From contig CM025855.1 of NCBI GenBank assembly GCA_003952965.2, forward strand, positions 31,460,637 through 31,524,636: 64,000 nucleotides of DNA. Direction: 5' to 3'. The translations under genes and the position numbers were made by a program. Under the pieces are notes generated by a model. The model was not told the origin of the DNA. It made no database searches and saw nothing but the letters and a program-made list of their open reading frames with translations. Source of the stretch: Morella rubra (lineage: Eukaryota > Streptophyta > Magnoliopsida > Fagales > Myricaceae). Below are positions 48,902-60,599 of this stretch, piece by piece (position 1 is the stretch's first letter; each line of letters begins with the position of its first letter).

Positions 48902-50433
48902 TAGGGGTGATCAAAACCGGACCGCAGACCGGACCGGACCACAAAACCGGACCGGACCAGACCGGTTTTGTGGTTTTTGCAAATTAAATCCGGTCCGGTC
49001 CGGACCGGATTTTATAAACCGGATAATGCGGTCCGGTCCGGTCTAGGGTTTTTAAAAATGCGGTCCGGAACGGACCGGACCGCATTATATAATTTTTTTT
49101 TTTTTTTTATAGAAAAAAAGAAAAAAAAGAATGGCAGACTATTTATTATCTTAAAACTCATATTCAATCAAAATCAATAAATCATCCATTTTTTACGTTA
49201 ACTTTACAATTCAATAATCATTTAGAAATAATACTAGCAATTTTTTCAACTTAAATAGGAATTGTATGTCTTATAAAATATCACGTGCTATTTATTTATA
49301 CATATATTGATGGTAAGAGTTAAATGAATTCACATTTTTAAGTCTTTAAATGAATGAAATTTTGCAAACTATAGTAGGAGTTAAATGAATTCACATTTTT
49401 AAGTCTTTAAATGAATTCACATCTATAAGTCTTAAATGAATTCACATTTTTAAATTAATAAGCAAACTATGGTAGGAGTTAAATGAATTTACATTTTTAA
49501 GTCTTTAAATGAATTCACATTTTAAATCTTTAAATGAATTCACATATTTAAATTAATGAGCAAACTATAGTAGGAGTTAAATGAATTCACATTTTTAAGT
49601 CTTTAAATCAATTCACATATTTTTAATTAACCATTTTTAAGTCTTTAAATAATTCACATACTTTAAATGAATTCACATAAGCAAACTATCACTTCTTTAA
49701 GTGAATTCACATATTTAAATTAATACAAACTATGGTAGGAGTTAAATGAATTCACAAATTGTTTTAGCAAAGGAGTTAAATAGTCCAATTATAAATTAAA
49801 TGAATTCACATATTTAAATTAATGAGCAAACTATAGTAGGAGTTAAATGAATTCACATTTTTAAGTCTTTAAATAATTCATTCTTAAATAAGCAATTAGG
49901 AGTTAAATGAATTCACATTTTTAAGTCTTTAAATGAATTCACATATTTTTAATTCACATTCCATTTTTAAGTCTTTAAATAGAAATAAGTCTAAGTTAAA
50001 TGAATTCATTTTTAAGTCTTTCTCTATAAGTTTTAAATGAATTCACATATTTAAATTAATGAGCAAACTATGGTAGGAGTTAAATGAATTTACATTTTTA
50101 AGTCTTTAAATGAATTTACATATTTAAATGAATGAATAAACTATAGTATGAGACTATGAGTTAAATCAATTCACATTTTTAAATTAATGAGCAAACTATG
50201 GTAGGAGTTCACATTTTTTTTTTAATCTCAAAATTAAAAGATGTGTGTTGAAAAAGAAAAAAAAAAGAAAAAAAAAACGAAAAAATGGAAAAAAAATTGA
50301 AACCGGTCTGGACCACTTAAGTGGTCCAGACCGGACCGCTTAACACCGGTCCTTTATTTTAGTAGGACCGGAAATCCGGTCCGACCGCATTCCGGTCCAA
50401 AAACCGGACCAGATTTCCGGTCTTGCAGCCCTA
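48902..50433. mobile_element. Non-autonomous hAT element with internal minisatellite, 1532 bp
   Basis: It starts TAGGGGTGATCAAAACCGG and ends CCGGTCTTGCAGCCCTA, flanked by the perfect 8-bp duplication GTATTAGA (48894-48901 and 50434-50441). Both ends carry arrays of CCGGTCC/GGACCGG, like the element at 3492-3887. The interior is a tandem repeat (next entry) and no transposase. It was inserted into the Pack-MULE after the latter formed. Confidence 0.92.
49300..50215. repeat. AT-rich minisatellite inside the hAT element
   Basis: Degenerate tandem array of a unit of roughly 70-75 bases that includes AGGAGTTAAATGAATTC, ACATTTTTAAGTCTTTAAAT, TTAAATTAATGAGC and AAACTATRGTAGG. About a dozen full or partial units are recognisable, many shortened by deletions. 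It has no spacers of unique sequence. Confidence 0.85.
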
Positions 50434-51105
50434 GTATTAGATGTCGGGAACCCACTTGCCAAGAACAAATATGCACTTGCATCATGCCAAAGACGATGGA
50501 AGATGAGATGCTGAGGCACACAAAGGTGGTGGAGGCGACGAGAGCAATGAATTAAATAGGGGATTTTCTCCATAAATCCCACCGAAGTCTGAAGGAGATC
50601 TTATTTCTGTTTCTATTTGACATTTTGGTGTATATTTTTGTTGGTGGAGAAAAGAAAAATTTTTAGTTCACAAGTCATGTTGCTCCAAGGATGGTTTTGT
50701 TTTTATTGAGACTTCCTACAGACTATCTTCTGTAATCACCTGTGAATCTATTGTATTTTGTGAATCTATTGTATTTAGGTCATTCGGTTGTATTAGTTAC
50801 TCATAGATTTTTTAGAATATTATTGCACATGTAATGTTTGTTAGAATGCTTGAGAGAAATGAGCAGGTTTGTGATACATTATTGTATAAGGAGCACATTC
50901 TGTAATATTCAAAGAGTAATACTCAAAAGCTCTGCAATTACTTAGCCTAGGATTCAAAGAGTATTTGTATGTAAATGATTGTTTGTTGTTATTCTTGTAC
51001 TGAGAGGCACATTCCATAACAGAATCGCCTCCATCAAAGTTTGAATTTGTAACACACATCAGGTGCTCGGTCGAATGCTCGATAATCATGGGCTGAGTCA
51101 CCATG

Positions 51106-51445
51106 TCAGTTTTTCATTAGGTGCAAGTGTTTAATTGCATGATGTAAAGCTGTGTAACCACCGTTATCTTCAATTTCCAAAGATTTTGCTGGCATTTTCT
51201 CCACCAGCTGCTCCATTATATGCTCTTGTCCAGAATTATTCCATTTTACGGTTGCCGCTTTGCACAGCACTGTGCAAGGGCTCATGATGCTCATGACCAA
51301 GAAAAGGAGCTCTCCCAATATTGGTGTCCTTACTTGCCAAGACTTTTATTGTTTTAACATAGAATGGAATAAAATGAAACCATTCGATGTCTTCATGGCA
51401 ACTTTGGATCGAATCCCTCTTAACTCTACCAATATTATATTTCAA
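51106..51445 (-). pseudogene. Ankyrin-repeat gene fragment captured by the Pack-MULE
   Basis: Minus strand reads HEPLHSAVQSGNRKME, then in another frame HIMEQLVEKMPAKSLEIE and NGGYTALHHAIKH, matching consecutive ankyrin repeats (xPLHxAVxxG, GxTALHxA) of the plant ankyrin-TM type. A frame break lies near 51245. There is no start and no membrane domain. The upstream piece (VLASKDTNIG) extends the match weakly. Confidence 0.65.
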
Positions 51446-51556
51446 AATTCTACTACATTAGTAGAGGCCATATAATTAGATTGGTAAGTACTTCATGAAT
51501 CATGTGTAGACCCTGATTTACTACTTTTTAACTAAATTAAACCAAAATAGCTGGAG

Positions 51557-51658
51557 CTAGCAGTATTGCGCATGGGTTCTCAGTACTTCCCTGGCTATTC
51601 TAGCCGATGAGACCACCACTATTGGGATCTCACCGAGTTGTAAATAAATTACTGGACT
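51557..51658 (-). pseudogene. Cytochrome P450-like fragment captured by the Pack-MULE
   Basis: The minus strand encodes SPVIYLQLGEIPIVVV then SSARIAREVLRTHA before a stop. This closely follows the N-terminal beta region of CYP71-clan plant P450s (pattern GPxMxLQLGxxPxxVVSSxxxAxExxxTHD). Only about 33 codons remain and the haem-binding cysteine region is absent. A conserved but short match, so moderate confidence. Confidence 0.55.
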
Positions 51659-52116
51659 TCTCCTTGAAGAAAAGCTTAAGCACCACAACTACGGAAATAA
51701 ATGCAAAGTTGTTTTCCTTCAGCCATTGGAGAAAAGCCATCGTAGTTTTTAGAATTATTAGAGAGGATTCATCTTTCCATAAAATGGTCATCCTTTAATA
51801 TTTCCAATTGTGGATTTGTCAAAACTCATTCTTGGACCAAAAAAGACGCAAACCTGCTTGGACCCACTCTGTGGAAAATTGTGAAACCAGCAAAATACCT
51901 TTCACCTTTGGATGGAACCTTTCCCTAACAGTTTCTTTCTCTTAATAACAATTAAGGCGAAGAAGTGCATGTGGTATGTGAAAGGTAATAGCTTGCACTC
52001 TAAGGGGCATAGATAACTGGTTTTGGTCCTTTGGACTCGATTCAGTGTACGGCCGCCATACCGGATCTTTAACAACAAATCACAGCCACAACTTGATTGA
52101 AAACCTTTTAATTCTC

Positions 52117-52329
52117 ATGTCAATTTCGGGGGAGAAACCATCGTCGTCTTCATCATCTTTGGCAGCAGAAGCATCTTCATCATCGTCTGTACTTGCTAGA
52201 GAGATTGATCCTTTGTTGAAAGACTTGAATGAGAAGAGGCAGAGCTTCCAGCGTAACGTGGTCTCTTTGACAGTAGAGTTGAAGGAGGTTCGGACCTGCT
52301 TAGAATGGGAAAAATGGTGCGTGATTTGA
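52117..52329 (+). pseudogene. N-terminal fragment of a coiled-coil protein (NEAP-like) captured by the Pack-MULE
   Basis: The frame starts ATG at 52117 (MSISGEKPSSSSSS) and continues AREIDPLLKDLNEKRQSFQR and NVVSLTVELKEVR, the N-terminal serine stretch and first coiled-coil segment that I associate with plant nuclear-envelope-associated (NEAP-type) proteins. It stops after about 70 codons, directly beside the right terminal repeat. The family name is from memory of the motif and is tentative; the serine-rich plus coiled-coil character is seen. Confidence 0.45.
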
Positions 52330-52738
52330 GAAGAAAGAAAACCCTTTGAAGACATATGGTCTGCCGTTTTAAAACATTAAACGGTGCATTTTTCGTTTTT
52401 TGAGTGAGTTGGCTGTTGATTCACATTAGTTGGTGTTGACATGGCATGGGTTTCCGTTAAATAAATTGACAGAATATGGATGGAAGGACCCAATTGTCAC
52501 ACGGGTATGACTCAGTGACCATAAAGTAAAAAAATGAAATTTAGTGACTAAATCGTTAGCATGGTATAAACCTAATGACCATATTGCCAATTTTCCTAAA
52601 TATTAATTAAATGCTGATTTATTGGGACATTACCAAAATTGTTGGTACCAAAGTATTATCAACTTCATTATATACTAATGTCGTCACTTTTAGCTCTTTT
52701 AAAGGTGGCGTAGATTTTCTATCATGATCTAAAAAAAA

Positions 52739-53265
52739 GGGTTAATGACAATTTCTCCTCTCAAACTACCACCTGATTCTCAAATACCTCACAAATGTTA
52801 ACTCTGTGCAACTCACTCCATAAAACTATACTTCTCATTACAATTTCATCTCTCAACCGACTATAGTCATCATGTCAAATGATTTCTATCTCACGTAACA
52901 GACACGTGACTTTTTCTTTACGTGAAAAAGATAATTTTACCCTCGTTTGAGTCTTCCCTAGCCTTCTATAGTGCTATAGCAATTCGTAGAGCAAAAAATA
53001 ATATGTAATTAGTTGATTTTTTTTATTAAAAAAAAAAAAAGATGACTCACTCAAAATTGAGCTGGTCAAATTTGTCTTTTCAAGTAAGAGAAGGTCATGT
53101 GTCGTTTACGTGGGACAAAACCGTTCAATATAACAACTTCAATAGGATTGAGGGATGAATTGCAACGAGAAGTATAGTTTGTAAGGGTGAGTTGCAACAA
53201 GTTAAAGTTTGTGGAGTATTTGAGAATAGGGTGATAATTTGAAGGAGGGAAAAATTGTAATTAAC
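52739..53265. mobile_element. MULE-like MITE with about 120-bp inverted ends
   Basis: The left end (52739-52860, GGGTTAATGACAATTTCTCC...) and right end (53140-53265) are imperfect inverted repeats sharing TCTCAAATAC, GCAACTCAC and ACTATACTTCTC in mirrored order. The GGGTTAAT start resembles Mutator-type termini. No target duplication could be settled. Confidence 0.65.
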
Positions 53266-53853
53266 TTAAATATGAGAAAGTGAAACTCATATCATACGGC
53301 TTTGATAAAACTTTTTATGTGACGTGTATGAGATAACATCAAATGGAGCGAGTCATTGTTATGGAACTAAGTGCATGACACGAAACCAAATGAAAACCTC
53401 TTGCGCGTATTTAGATGATGTTTTGGTGCAAAAGATTATCAAATTTGTAGAAAATTTGATAATTGTGTGAATGTTTGGGTAAAAATTGGTGAATTTTTTT
53501 AAATATTTTTTTATTTTTTTTTGGAGATTTTAAAAGGGCATGGATGGAAATAATTTGATGATTTTTTTTTAGTAAAGAGTACAAGAGTTTAATGAAAAAA
53601 TATAGAGAAAGAATATTTGATATGATTTTTTTGAAAAAGATATTGAAGTTTGTGTACAAATGTGTTGGAATCTGTATTGATTTTTTTTTTTTTTTTTAAA
53701 GATTTTGAATGTTTAGTTGAGATGGTAAAAAATGTGTCTTTTTTTAGTCGCGTAACATCACCAAGTCTTCCTCGGTAGTTTGTGGCTTGGCCTTGTGTGT
53801 GTGTGTTTTTTTTAATTCTTTTTCCTCGTATTGTTAGGTAATTTCGAGCTTTC
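53266..53853. other. AT-rich spacer
   Basis: Low-complexity T/A-rich sequence between two transposons; a (GT)n run at about 53795-53806. No gene. Confidence 0.4.
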
Positions 53854-53861
53854 AGCCAAGC

Positions 53862-54497
53862 TAAGGGTGAGTACCGGTACTCACTCGAATGTAATTTTTT
53901 TGTTCCGGTTCCATTCCGATATTTTTAATGGAATTGAGTCGGAATGGAACCAGAAATTCAAGTTCGGCATGTGGGATTTTTTAGACATATTTTTTTTTTA
54001 CCCTAATGAGCCAAAAATATTTTTTGAACCGAAATTTTTGAAAATTTTCTATTATTCATCATAAATTAATAATAAATGCAAACATTCATCTAAAATATAG
54101 ATTCTAAAATGAAAATTCAAGCAATATCTATATGGTATACTTTAGTTTGAGCTAAATTTTTCTTTTTTTTCCGAAACCGGAAATTTCGGTATTTTTTTAG
54201 TTATTCATCATAAATTAACAATAAATGTAAGCTATTCATCTAAAATCTAGATTATAAAATAAAATTCAATCAAATTCCATATGTTATACTTTATTTTGAA
54301 CACTATTTTTATTTATTAGAAAAATCGAAACCGAAAATTCTCATAATTCTGTCAGAATTTCCGATTCTGATTTCAGAAATTGCCCAAAAATGACTTTCAG
54401 TTTCGATTATGGTATATAGCGAAATCGAAACCGGATTTCCAAAATCGAAAGTAGAATAAAAAATTCCGATTCTTATCAAAATTTTTGCCCACCCATA
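53862..54497. mobile_element. hAT-type MITE, 636 bp
   Basis: It begins TAAGGGTGAGTACCGG and ends TTTTTGCCCACCCATA. The 8-bp flanks AGCCAAGC (53854-53861) and AACCAAGC (54498-54505) match at seven of eight bases. The interior has CCGGAAATTTCGG / GAAACCGGA motifs and two copies of an AT-rich block (TTATTCATCATAAATTAA at about 54051 and 54201). There is no transposase. Confidence 0.78.
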
Positions 54498-54505
54498 AAC
54501 CAAGC

Positions 54506-55087
54506 TCATTTCGGAGTCCTTTGTTATTCTCCTCCTGAGTGACTTTCACTGAGTTGTGACTTGAAAAGTTCAAAAAGCCTGTGGGATAAAATGGGATGAG
54601 AGTCTGAGGTCTTGATGCGCTTAATTTTGAGTTCTCGTTGTGTGTTGCAGGCGCCTTTGTAAATCAACATTTTGATCAAAATTCTCTCCATTCCAAAAAT
54701 TTCATTTATAAATATAATTAATTCAAAATTTGGTCAAAAAGTATTAATAAAAAACTTCAAAATTATCTCTCCTCCTCCTATCAAAAATTTCAAATTTCAT
54801 TACAATAACTACAAAATAATCACTCAAATAATCTTCACTACTTTCTTTCAAAATATAATAAAACCTTAATCTACCTCAATTTTCAAAACATTCCCAAAAT
54901 TCCCAGAAAATATTTGTTTGAAAACATGGCTTTAACATGCTCCTCCAAGTCAGGATTGGATGTCATGGATCAATTATACAAAAATAAATTTGGAGGCCAA
55001 AATGCAAAAAAAATTTTAAAAAAATTACTCAAAAAAATCCCCTAAGGGATGTTCGTTTTGGTTTATATTCTAAGATACACATAAATT
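54506..55087. other. AT-rich spacer between two hAT elements
   Basis: No gene; sequence is dominated by A/T with short CAAAATT repeats. It may contain further degraded MITE material. Confidence 0.4.
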
Positions 55088-58000
55088 TAGGGGTGTAAGT
55101 CCGATCCGGACTCTGGCAGAGCACCAGTTCCGTTTCCTTTATCGGTTCCGAGAAGCTGAGGTCCGACCCTTCCAAGAACCGGAACTGGTGGTAGTTTGGA
55201 GACTTCCCGGAAGCGAAACCGGAAGCGGTATTTTCTGTCGGTTCAACAGAAAACCGGTTCCATTAGTTTTTATTTTATTTTTTAACTACATATTAAAACA
55301 ACGTCGTTCTACTTAAAGTAGAATGACGTCATTTAGTTTTTTAAATATATTTATATTATACGTGGATCAAAACGACACCGTTTTGACCCACGGTGAAAAA
55401 ACCCTACCCCCTCCCCCCCTTTCCTTCGATTTCTCAACCCAGGTCACTCTCTCTCTCTCTCTCTCTCTGTGTTCGTTTGCCGACTGCCATTGCTCTCTCT
55501 CACTCTCTCTGCTGAGTCGTTGACTGCTGACCTCCAGCGCTCTCTCTCACTGTTGCTCTCTTTGTAACCGGTGATTCGTAACCCTCAACGTCGTAACTCA
55601 CGTAAGCTTGAAACCTATGTTTTCTCTCTCTCTTTTATTTTATTTATGATTTCATGTCTGATTTTAGGTTTCTTTCTCTATAGGATTGGAGCTCATTTCC
55701 CCAGTTGACGAGGGAAAGTCCCACTAGTCTTCGGCAACGAATTCATTTGTAAATTTTTGTGAATTGCATTGTTTGTAGCTGTAACCTATGTTTGAGTTAT
55801 TGTTAGTTTGTACCTGTAAAAATTGTTTGAAAGTGTTCCCATCCGCCTGAAGCCTTCCATAACCTGCGACTGGTTGGACTAATTGTGGATCCAATTGAGC
55901 CAAAAATAATTATTAAGATATTTGAATCTTCACATTTAAGATATTTCTTCTTGTTTATCTTTTTTTAATTGTGAAAGACTTTGAATTTAAACAATGTAAA
56001 ATGAAAATGGATTCACACCATATCAACATTGATGAAGGTGTTCATTACAAAAACAAAGGACAAAAATTTAACAAGATTATAACAAACAACTACATTTCCT
56101 CTTTGTCATCAAAATACAGTATAAAATTATTGAGGCCACGTTTTGAAAATGACACCATGCTTTCAATATTTGATTTGTGAATCTATTAGATACCATGCTT
56201 TAATATGTTAATTGTTTAGTTGTTTTAAATTTTGCATCTTGATCATTTTTTGTTGTCTTTAATATGGGTTAAGTTGGTAGAATGAGTTGTCTTAGGGTTT
56301 TGCATTGTGTCTTTTCTTTCAGATGGATCATCAAATTTCAATTGCATCTTCGCAATCCACAACCCTAATTTACCTACCCCTGCCTCTACGACTACACCTA
56401 CAATTGGTGAGATACCAATTATAGATGTAGAGGCACAACAAACTGAGACAATAAACCGAGCCTCTTAAAAGAAGGAAGGTTTCCAATCCATCCTCGATGT
56501 GGGAACATTTACTAGGATACTACCAGTAGTTGACCCAAACAAACCATTGGCCAAGTGTAACCATTGTGGTCATAAAGCTGGGGTTCACCACAAAGATCAA
56601 GGGACCTCGGCTATGAGGTCCCACTTGAAGGCTTGTGTAATGTATAAGAGAACTCAGAGTAAATTGGATGGTTCTCAACAGAAATTGACTTTTGATATCA
56701 AGGGGGCAAGTAGTGGATCAGTGGGGGTGATGAAGATAGACTCATATGATCCCAAGGCTATTAGAGTTGCTATTGCTAAGTTTATAATTATGGATGAGCT
56801 TCCATTTAGAATAGTAAGCAAGGATGGGTTCAAGGACATGATTCATACCCTCGAGCCTCGATTTAAAGTACCATCTCGAATCACAGTAATGAAAGGATTG
56901 TAGGAAACTTTACTTGGAAGAGAAGTGTAGACTGAAGGCTAGTATCTTACTTAATAGACCATGAGTTTGCTTGACCACTGACACATGGACATCAGTCCAA
57001 AACATGAATTATATGTCTGTCACTGCACACTTCATTGATAGTACTTGGCAATTGCACAAAAAGATACTTGCATTTGTAAGGTGTCAGATCATAAGGTTCG
57101 ACAATTGGGATGGAATTGGAGGATTGCATTTCGGAATGGGGGATTGATAAAATCCTTACAATCACTGTCGATAATGCATCCTCTAATGATACGGCCATTG
57201 AGTATGTGAAGACTAGACAATTGCATTTGGGGATTTCGGCCTGGAAAAGTAGTTTGTAACCATGATTTTTTGCATGTGAGATGTTGCGCACATATCTTGA
57301 ATTTAATTGTGCAAGATGGGTTGAAGGAGCTGGATGATTCTGTGGCCAAGGTAAGGAACTTGGTTAAGTATGTTAAGTCATCTCCTGGTCGAATGGATGG
57401 GTTTAAGAAATGTGTAGCAAGGAGGAAGTTTCCCATTGAGGGATTTTTGCAGCTTGATGTTCCTACTCGTTGGAATTCAACGTATATTATGTTGGATGCA
57501 GCTGAGAAATATCAGAGAGTGTTTGAGGATATGTTGGCGGAAGATGAGATTTTGATAAGCTTTCTGCATGAAGAGGGGCATGGGAGGAAGGGATTGGGCC
57601 CCAAAATTTGAGGATTGGGAGCGTGTGAGACATTTTACTAAGTTTTTGGCACTCTTCTATGAGGTGACGGTTCGAATATCTGCTTTAAATACGGTGACGA
57701 CAAACTTATTTTTTGGGGAACTTGCCAAAATTCATATGCATTTGGATAAATATGCAGAAGTGGGGATTTGTTCTTGGCAGACATGGCAAAAAAATATGCA
57801 AGTGAAGTATCATAAATACTGGGGTGATTTGGTTAAGGTTAACAGATTGTTGTTTGTGCAGCGGTACTTGATCCACAATACAAGGTTATATACTTGGACT
57901 TTTGGTTCAAGAAGACTTTGGGGGCAGAGTTAGGTGCAAAGACAACTAGTCTAGTGAGAGGGACCTTGGATCAATTGTTTACAGAGTATAGCAATATGGA

Positions 58001-59638
58001 TGGGTCATCCAATAGTGGGAGTGGATCTGCAAGTCAAGGCCAGCTTGAAGTGATTGGGTCATCTAGTGCACCCGTAGATGATCCTCTTCACATGGAATTC
58101 ACACAATTTAAGGCACAACAGAATTTGCTGGATAGCAAGTCTGAAGTGGAGAGATATTTAATGGAGGATATTGAACCTAAAGATCTAATTTTGATATCCT
58201 CAATTGGTGGAGAGTGAATGCACCAAAATTTCCCGTTCTTGCACGAATTTCTCGAGATGTTCTTGCCATCCCTATTACTACAGTGCCTTCAGAGTCTGTC
58301 TTCAGCACGGGGGTCGGGTATTAGATCCTTTTAAAGTTCGTTGGCACCAAAAATGGCGGAGGGACTCATTTGTGCTCAAAATTGGTTGAGATCTAAGATC
58401 ATATATTCTGCAGATGATGATGAGGATGAGGAACCTGAAGTTGTTGATGGGACGGAAGATCCCGCTAGTTATATGATGGATATAGGTATATACAAAATTT
58501 TACAATCCTACTTTCACTTAATTAAAATTTTTTATGAGCTCCTTGTTAATAAATTTGTTTTTTTGTAGAGATGATTTCTAATGCTGCATCGATCGTGGAT
58601 TCGTGATTGATTGACGTTTGGTTATGTTTTTAATTTCTTGCTTCTAGCTTCTAACTTCTAACTTCTAAGTTTGCATTGTAATATTCTTCTATTTCGAGTT
58701 ATGTCAGCATGCACTATGTTTTTCGGTTATTGTTTCCATCGAGTCTCGACCACTTTTATTATTAAGCCCATAATATTTCTTTAGCTATTTAGGAATTGTG
58801 ATGGTGTCTAGGTTACTATTTACTAGGTGACTTTGTGAATATGTGATTATGAATTTTGTGAATTACATATTGTTTTGATATTTATTGAATCTGAATTTTG
58901 TTATTTGCATGTTGTTTTGGGATTTATTGAATATAGATTTTGTGAATTGCATGTTTTTATATTTATTTTTACACTTGTTTGTGAATTGCATGTTTTAGGA
59001 TTTTGTTGTGAATCTAGATTTTATGTTAAGAGTTTATGTTATTGTTGTTTTCGATTTTTAAAATAGGTTGCTAGGATGTTGTTTTCGGTTTTCAAAAGAT
59101 CAACAATGAGTTGTTGGTTTTTAAATATTATGGGCTAAATAAAATGGCCATCAAAACTAATATGATCATAAATTATGATATGGTTGTATTAGTTTGAACT
59201 TTAAAGGATGACCAACATTTTACTCCAAAATTCAACTCTAATCACTTGGTGTCTTGGTGAGTTGATGACTTGATGTGGTGCAAGTGCAATGTAAATTCTT
59301 AATTTTCATTTGTATACTTGTTGTATTCATTTATATAATTGAGATCTTTGTTGAGAAATATTTTTATGAAGATCAGGTTGTATATTTTAATTTTTCAGAG
59401 ATATTTGTATTTGTGAATTATGATAAATGAATAACATCTTTATTTTTTGTAAAAAATGCTTAAATGGGCCAAAAAATATGGCCCAAAACATTGTCAGAAT
59501 TCTGCTATCGCTTCCGCTTCCGCTAAGTCCGCTAAGAGTCAGAAGCGGAAGTGGACTTTATTTTGGTCATCCGCTAGTTAGCGAACCGGATGTCGGAATG
59601 TCAAATTTTGCTTCCGACTAGTCCACTATTCACCCCTA
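55088..59638 (+). mobile_element. hAT transposon with decayed transposase, about 4.55 kb
   Basis: Left end TAGGGGTGTAAGTCCG, right end CTATTCACCCCTA: an 8-base TAGGGGTG terminal repeat, with subterminal CCGGAA/GCGGAAGC motif clusters on both sides. It contains a 5' leader with a CT microsatellite (55446-55469) and an apparent leader intron ending TTTCAG at 56322, then the transposase pseudogene. The size suits an autonomous hAT. The 8-base flanks (CATAAATT and ATCATCAC) do not match, so one end may have been changed after insertion. Confidence 0.75.
56323..58606 (+). pseudogene. hAT transposase (BED zinc finger) pseudogene
   Basis: In order: ATG at 56323; BED finger (CNHCGHKAG, TSAMRSHLKAC) at about 56545-56640; DDE-core region (CLTTDTWTSVQNMNYMSVTAHF) near 56968-57040; AHILNLIVQDGLKEL at 57285-57330; LDVPTRWNSTYIML; and the C-terminal hAT dimerisation region (NAPKFPVLARISRD, PSESVFSTGGRVLD, CAQNWLRSK) to an acidic tail. 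A last small intron (about 58486-58568) leads to the stop at 58606. Stops and frameshifts interrupt it several times, for example a TAA near 56466, stops near 56901-56930, and frame breaks near 57130, 57560, 57880, 58180 and 58340. It cannot encode an active enzyme. Confidence 0.9.
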
Positions 59639-59689
59639 ATCATCACCATATAATGCTAACAATTTACTTGAGGCCTACCCGGCCTCTGA

Positions 59690-60480
59690 GTTCCACATTT
59701 CAGACTTGGCTGCCTTTGTCAGCTTGGGATGAAGTTTCCTTCATCGAAAATGTTTAGAGAGGTCATGCGAGAGGAAAATGTATTGAAGGGGAAGGACATA
59801 AAGTTCAAGAAGAACGACTCAGATAATGTGATTGTGGTTTGCAGAGATGCACTCAAGTGTGAATATAGAGTATATGGAAGGTGGATGAAGGGCGAAATGA
59901 CCTTCTAGATCAAAAGTTTCTTCCTTGCCCATTGGTGCACTAGGAAGTACAGGAGTTCGCTTATGGGATCAAGATTTATCACTAATAAGTATATAGAGCA
60001 GTTCAAGACGCAGCCTAACATCCTTGTTGACTCTTTAACAGAAGAGGTCAAGAGGCAATGGAAGGTCGATATCAATGAGAGTCAAGTATAACGGGTTAGG
60101 AGAAAGGCATCAGTCAGGATTTTGGGAGATATTGAGGAAGACTAATATTAGGGAGTTGTATTCTGTTGAAGCTGAAGAGGATATCTCCCGAGTTTCCAGC
60201 CATGTTCCAGCACATGTATCTTTTTCTGGCATCAATGAAAGATGACTTTAAAGTGGGTTGCAAGTTGCTAATTGGTCTTGATGTGTGCTTCTTGAAGGGC
60301 TCGTTCAAAGGGAAACTACTCTAGATGCCAATGACAATATGTACTCGAGTGCCATAGCCGCGGTGGAGGCCGAAACTAAGGAAAGTTGGACTTGGTTACT
60401 GGAGACATTGATCTCGAATTTCGGTCAATTGCCATTTTGGGGTTGGTCATTTATTTTTGACTGACAGAAGGTGATGATTT
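59690..60480 (+). pseudogene. MuDR-type (Mutator) transposase remnant
   Basis: Readable pieces: the N-terminal MuDR DNA-binding domain (GMKFPSSKMFREVMREENV, GKDIKFKKNDSDNV, FITNKYIEQFKTQPN, VDINESQV), then the MULE transposase core (GCKLLIGLDVCFLKGSFKG, YSSAIAAVEAETKESW). Stops and frame changes occur at least near 59908, 60089 and 60143-60170. The zinc-knuckle/SWIM end is missing. The hAT element ends just upstream, so the 5' part of this MULE is lost or displaced. Confidence 0.85.
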
Positions 60481-60599
60481 GTTAAACATTTGTTTCTCTT
60501 GTACATTTATATCTGACAATATCTAATGGACATGTATATTCTATTTTTTTAGGGCCTGATGCAGCTGAGCTTTGAGGCAGTGATGTCTAATGCTAACGT

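Larger units (their letters stand above)
47976..52596. mobile_element. Pack-MULE: Mutator-like element carrying gene fragments, 4621 bp
   Basis: It has long terminal inverted repeats: left 47976-48247, right 52343-52596 in reverse complement, starting GGGAAATTGGCAATATGGTCA and GGAAAATTGGCAATATGGTCA. It is flanked by the perfect 9-bp target duplication TAAATATTA (47967-47975 and 52597-52605), the Mutator hallmark. There is no transposase. Inside are pieces of apparently unrelated genes on both strands (ankyrin-repeat, P450-like, coiled-coil), plus two later insertions: a MITE at 48253-48475 and a hAT element at 48902-50433. Without the hAT and its duplication the element is about 3.1 kb. It was mobilised in trans by an autonomous MULE. 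Confidence 0.93.

Noticed and set aside
49300..50215. Regularly repeated units that might suggest a CRISPR array
   Set aside because: Repeats are adjacent and degenerate with no unique spacers, in a plant nuclear context within a transposon; it is a minisatellite.
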